From positions 1 to 32,905 of the forward strand of contig JALFXH010000048.1 in assembly GCA_022786965.1 (NCBI GenBank): a DNA stretch of 32,905 bases. The letters run 5' to 3'. Position 1 is the stretch's first letter, and every line of letters begins with the position of its first letter. The DNA is from Clostridiales bacterium. GTDB lineage: Bacteria; Bacillota; Clostridia; Oscillospirales; Oscillospiraceae. Of this stretch, positions 31,154 through 32,905 are shown piece after piece. The position numbers and the translations under genes were made by a program. Below the pieces are notes generated by a model. That model was not told the origin of the DNA, did not search any database, and was given only the letters and a program-made list of their open reading frames with translations.

Positions 31154-32359
31154 TTGGCGGAATCCTTTAACCTTCTGCGGCGTGTCTGCAGCCTTTACAT
31201 CGCCCCGGAACTGTCCGGCTACAGCGGCGTGGTTATCTTTGCAGGGCAGGACGATGCCGGCAACAACATTGAGTACCGGGCCGGTGACCGCACTGGCACG
31301 GTGCTGGAGATCACCAACGAATGGGGTTCTCAGGCCCAGGCGGACGCTATCTACCGCAAAATCCGGGGCTTTAAGTACCAGACCTATAAGGCAGGCGGCA
31401 CCGACATAGATCCCACCGCCGAGATCGGCGATGCTGTTACCGTTGCCGACATCTACAGCGGCGTGTTTGCCAAAAAGACCACCTTTGGGCGGCACATCCG
31501 CACCGATCTGAAAGCCCCATCCAAAGAGGAGGTCGAGCACGAGTTCCAGATTCAGTCCCCAACTAACCGGCAGTATGAACGGTTTACCCGGTCTGTCCGG
31601 GCCAGCTTATCCATCACAGCCACGAAAATCGCGGCAGAGGTGGAGGACAGGAAGGCGGCAGACAACATCCTCAGGGCAACGCTGAACGTCCACGCGCAGG
31701 AAATCGAAGCCAAGGTATCCAAAGAGGGCGGCAATTCTTCCTCCTTCGGCTGGAAGCTGACAGCTACCGGGTGGTCTGTGTACGGGAACGGCAGCGAGAT
31801 TTTCGGCATTGATCGTTCCGGTGCATATGTAAATGGTGAAATCCGGTCGAAGACAGGGAAAATCGGCAACTGGGACATCAATTCAAACAGCCTATCCTAC
31901 AATGGCCAGACCTGGGGTGGAACCAACAGCACCGGCGCATATATCGGTCAGTCCGGCATCCAGCTGGGAAAGAATTTCCGGGTGGATATGCAAGGGAACC
32001 TTACCGCCGCAAGAGGGACATTCGGTTCTCTCAGCGTAAACAGCAGCGGCAGCACCGTCGGCACCTATTCCGGCAGTCTCAGTGGCTGCGGTGGCAGCGT
32101 GAGCAATCTTGGCGGCAGTGTCAGTGGCATCAGTGGAAGTGTCAGCGGCCTTACTGGCAGCATTTCCACCGGAATCAAGGTTGGAAGCAAGAGCATCGGA
32201 ACCTATGTTGGCGATATCATTGCGGATACTATTACCGCTTCTTATGTTCGAGCGAGAGTCGGAGACCTGAACCAATTTGTTTTTAATGGCCACACCGTCA
32301 AGGAGAAATGGATCAAAGACGGAAATGGGAACAGTGTGTGCGTTCTGGCAACGCAGTAG
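31154..32359 (+). CDS. Baseplate/tail fibre protein with Gly-Ser repeat region
   Basis: 401 residues, TTG start at 31154 after AGGAGGTGAT. About 1-170 continue a tail-hub structure (including YRKIRGFKYQTYKAGGTDID and EIGDAVTVADIYSG). A helix (about 148-200) and a beta-rich part (GWKLTATGWSVYGNGSEIFG) follow, then a Gly/Ser repeat (about 296-340) in which G-S-V-S or G-S-L-S recurs every 7-8 residues. The C-terminus ends VKEKWIKDGNGNSVCVLATQ. Repeats of this kind build thin trimeric or beta-helical shafts. It could contact the host surface. Confidence 0.72.
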   Translation: MAESFNLLRRVCSLYIAPELSGYSGVVIFAGQDDAGNNIEYRAGDRTGTVLEITNEWGSQAQADAIYRKIRGFKYQTYKAGGTDIDPTAEIGDAVTVADIYSGVFAKKTTFGRHIRTDLKAPSKEEVEHEFQIQSPTNRQYERFTRSVRASLSITATKIAAEVEDRKAADNILRATLNVHAQEIEAKVSKEGGNSSSFGWKLTATGWSVYGNGSEIFGIDRSGAYVNGEIRSKTGKIGNWDINSNSLSYNGQTWGGTNSTGAYIGQSGIQLGKNFRVDMQGNLTAARGTFGSLSVNSSGSTVGTYSGSLSGCGGSVSNLGGSVSGISGSVSGLTGSISTGIKVGSKSIGTYVGDIIADTITASYVRARVGDLNQFVFNGHTVKEKWIKDGNGNSVCVLATQ

Positions 32360-32373
32360 TGATGGAGGTAATC

Positions 32374-32586
32374 ATGGAAAATTTGAAAAACGTAATCTCT
32401 TTATTGCAGTCCGTGGATTTGACCATGGACACAATTCCCGTCACAGGCATTGACAATCAGGATAAATTTGTCGGCTGTGCAATGTCCATTAGGACGGCGG
32501 CAAAGCAGATTTCTGACTATATCGCTTCTGCGGAAGCGTGCACAGATAAGAAGAAGGAGGTAACCGATGGGCGTAAAGATGGTTGA
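32374..32586 (+). CDS. Small hypothetical tail-region protein
   Basis: 70 residues, GGAGGTAATC before the ATG. A helical N-terminus NLKNVISLLQSVDLTMDTIP, then VGCAMSIRTAAKQISDYIAS and a very charged tail. I see no known domain. It overlaps the next gene by 20 bp and belongs to the late operon. Confidence 0.55.
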   Translation: MENLKNVISLLQSVDLTMDTIPVTGIDNQDKFVGCAMSIRTAAKQISDYIASAEACTDKKKEVTDGRKDG

Positions 32587-32776
32587 AGACCTCCCGTTCA
32601 AAACCGGGTTTTACAATCTGATCGGCGTGGTCATCCCGAAATGCTGTACGGAATGCGAGACTGCGAAATTCCACTATGCCTCCCACTGCGTTGGAATGAT
32701 GTTCTCTCTGAATTGCAAAACGTGGGACAGGTGCCCGCTGAGAAATAAAGAAACCGAGGAGGTAGCCAATGGCTGA
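32567..32776 (+). CDS. Small cysteine-rich late protein
   Basis: 69 residues, GAAGGAGG before the ATG. Six cysteines (C26, C27, C30, C41, C50, C56) with CCTEC and DRCPLRNK suggest a zinc- or disulfide-stabilised fold. The function is not recognised. Its stop lies inside the start of the next gene. Confidence 0.6.
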   Translation: MGVKMVEDLPFKTGFYNLIGVVIPKCCTECETAKFHYASHCVGMMFSLNCKTWDRCPLRNKETEEVANG

Positions 32777-32905
32777 TAAATCCATAGACCAGCTGAATGC
32801 GGCTGAGAAAATCTATGCAACAGACCTGTTTGTTCTCCAGCAGTCCGGGTCTGCCAAGAAACTGACCGGGCAGATTCTTCTGAACTGGCTGACAGCGGCT
32901 GCTGA
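32769..32905 (+). CDS. Phage tail/fibre-associated protein (partial, runs off the right edge)
   Basis: 45 codons are visible from the ATG at 32769, after GAGGAGG, with no stop. The start ADKSIDQLNAAEKIYATDLF, then VLQQSGSAKKLTGQILLNWL matches the N-terminal module of Clostridia phage tail proteins that attach a variable fibre or receptor-binding part. The rest, and the lysis genes expected after it, lie outside the window. Confidence 0.75.
   Translation, partial: MADKSIDQLNAAEKIYATDLFVLQQSGSAKKLTGQILLNWLTAAA

Noticed and set aside
1-32905. Diversity-generating retroelement, insertion sequence or CRISPR
   Set aside because: No reverse transcriptase, transposase, Cas genes or matching template/variable repeats were seen.

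Overview
The window is the left two-thirds or so of an integrated temperate siphophage (tailed, HK97-fold capsid, headful/PBSX-type terminase). The host is most likely a moderately GC-rich gut-type Clostridia, for example an Oscillospiraceae-like bacterium. The reasons are strong AGGAGG ribosome sites with frequent TTG and GTG starts, the mid-50s GC look, the ImmA/ImmR switch, the DUF2800/DUF2815/PolA replication block and the Gp15/Gp20-type structural genes. The host name is an inference; no host gene of diagnostic value is present.

Left edge (1-403): host DNA packed with hairpins, then the last 26 nt of a tRNA-His gene (minus strand, ending CCA), which is the attachment site. Only the 3' end is present, so the intact tRNA-His should lie at the far prophage end, outside the window. 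Lysogeny block (404-3803): on the minus strand, tyrosine integrase, a DinD-like protein, an ImmA metalloprotease and an ImmR-type repressor. A divergent Cro-like gene follows, separated from them by an operator region with a near-consensus promoter and repeated CTTAG sites. Early accessory genes (3814-5453): a frameshifted small membrane-protein gene, an antisense small membrane protein, an HTH protein, a tail-anchored peptide and a 15-residue tandem-repeat protein.

Replication/recombination (5493-15629): DUF2800 Cas4/RecB-like nuclease, DUF2815 ssDNA-binding protein, family A DNA polymerase, a PrimPol plus VapE-type helicase protein, a repeat-rich candidate origin, a small winged-helix protein, a VRR-NUC nuclease and a SNF2-type helicase. 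The genes are very tightly packed, with many ATGA-type overlaps. A sigma-like late regulator (15645-16082) is followed by a promoter and, immediately after its start site, a strong terminator. This arrangement suggests that late transcription is controlled by read-through.

Late genes (16191-32905): terminase small and large subunits, portal, minor capsid protein with a C-terminal Ntox50-like toxin domain and a small LSm-like partner, scaffold, major capsid, head-tail connectors, tail tube, tail chaperones, tape measure, distal tail/baseplate genes and the start of a further tail gene. One reversed gene (26531-27796) breaks the late operon between the tail chaperones and the tape measure. It encodes a four-TM protein with a C-terminal Mrr-type nuclease and has its own promoter and terminator, as a moron does. 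Lysis genes and the right attachment site are not in the window. Two small genes (3814-4001 and 21414-21595) each look broken by one missing base, which could be real decay or base-calling error.
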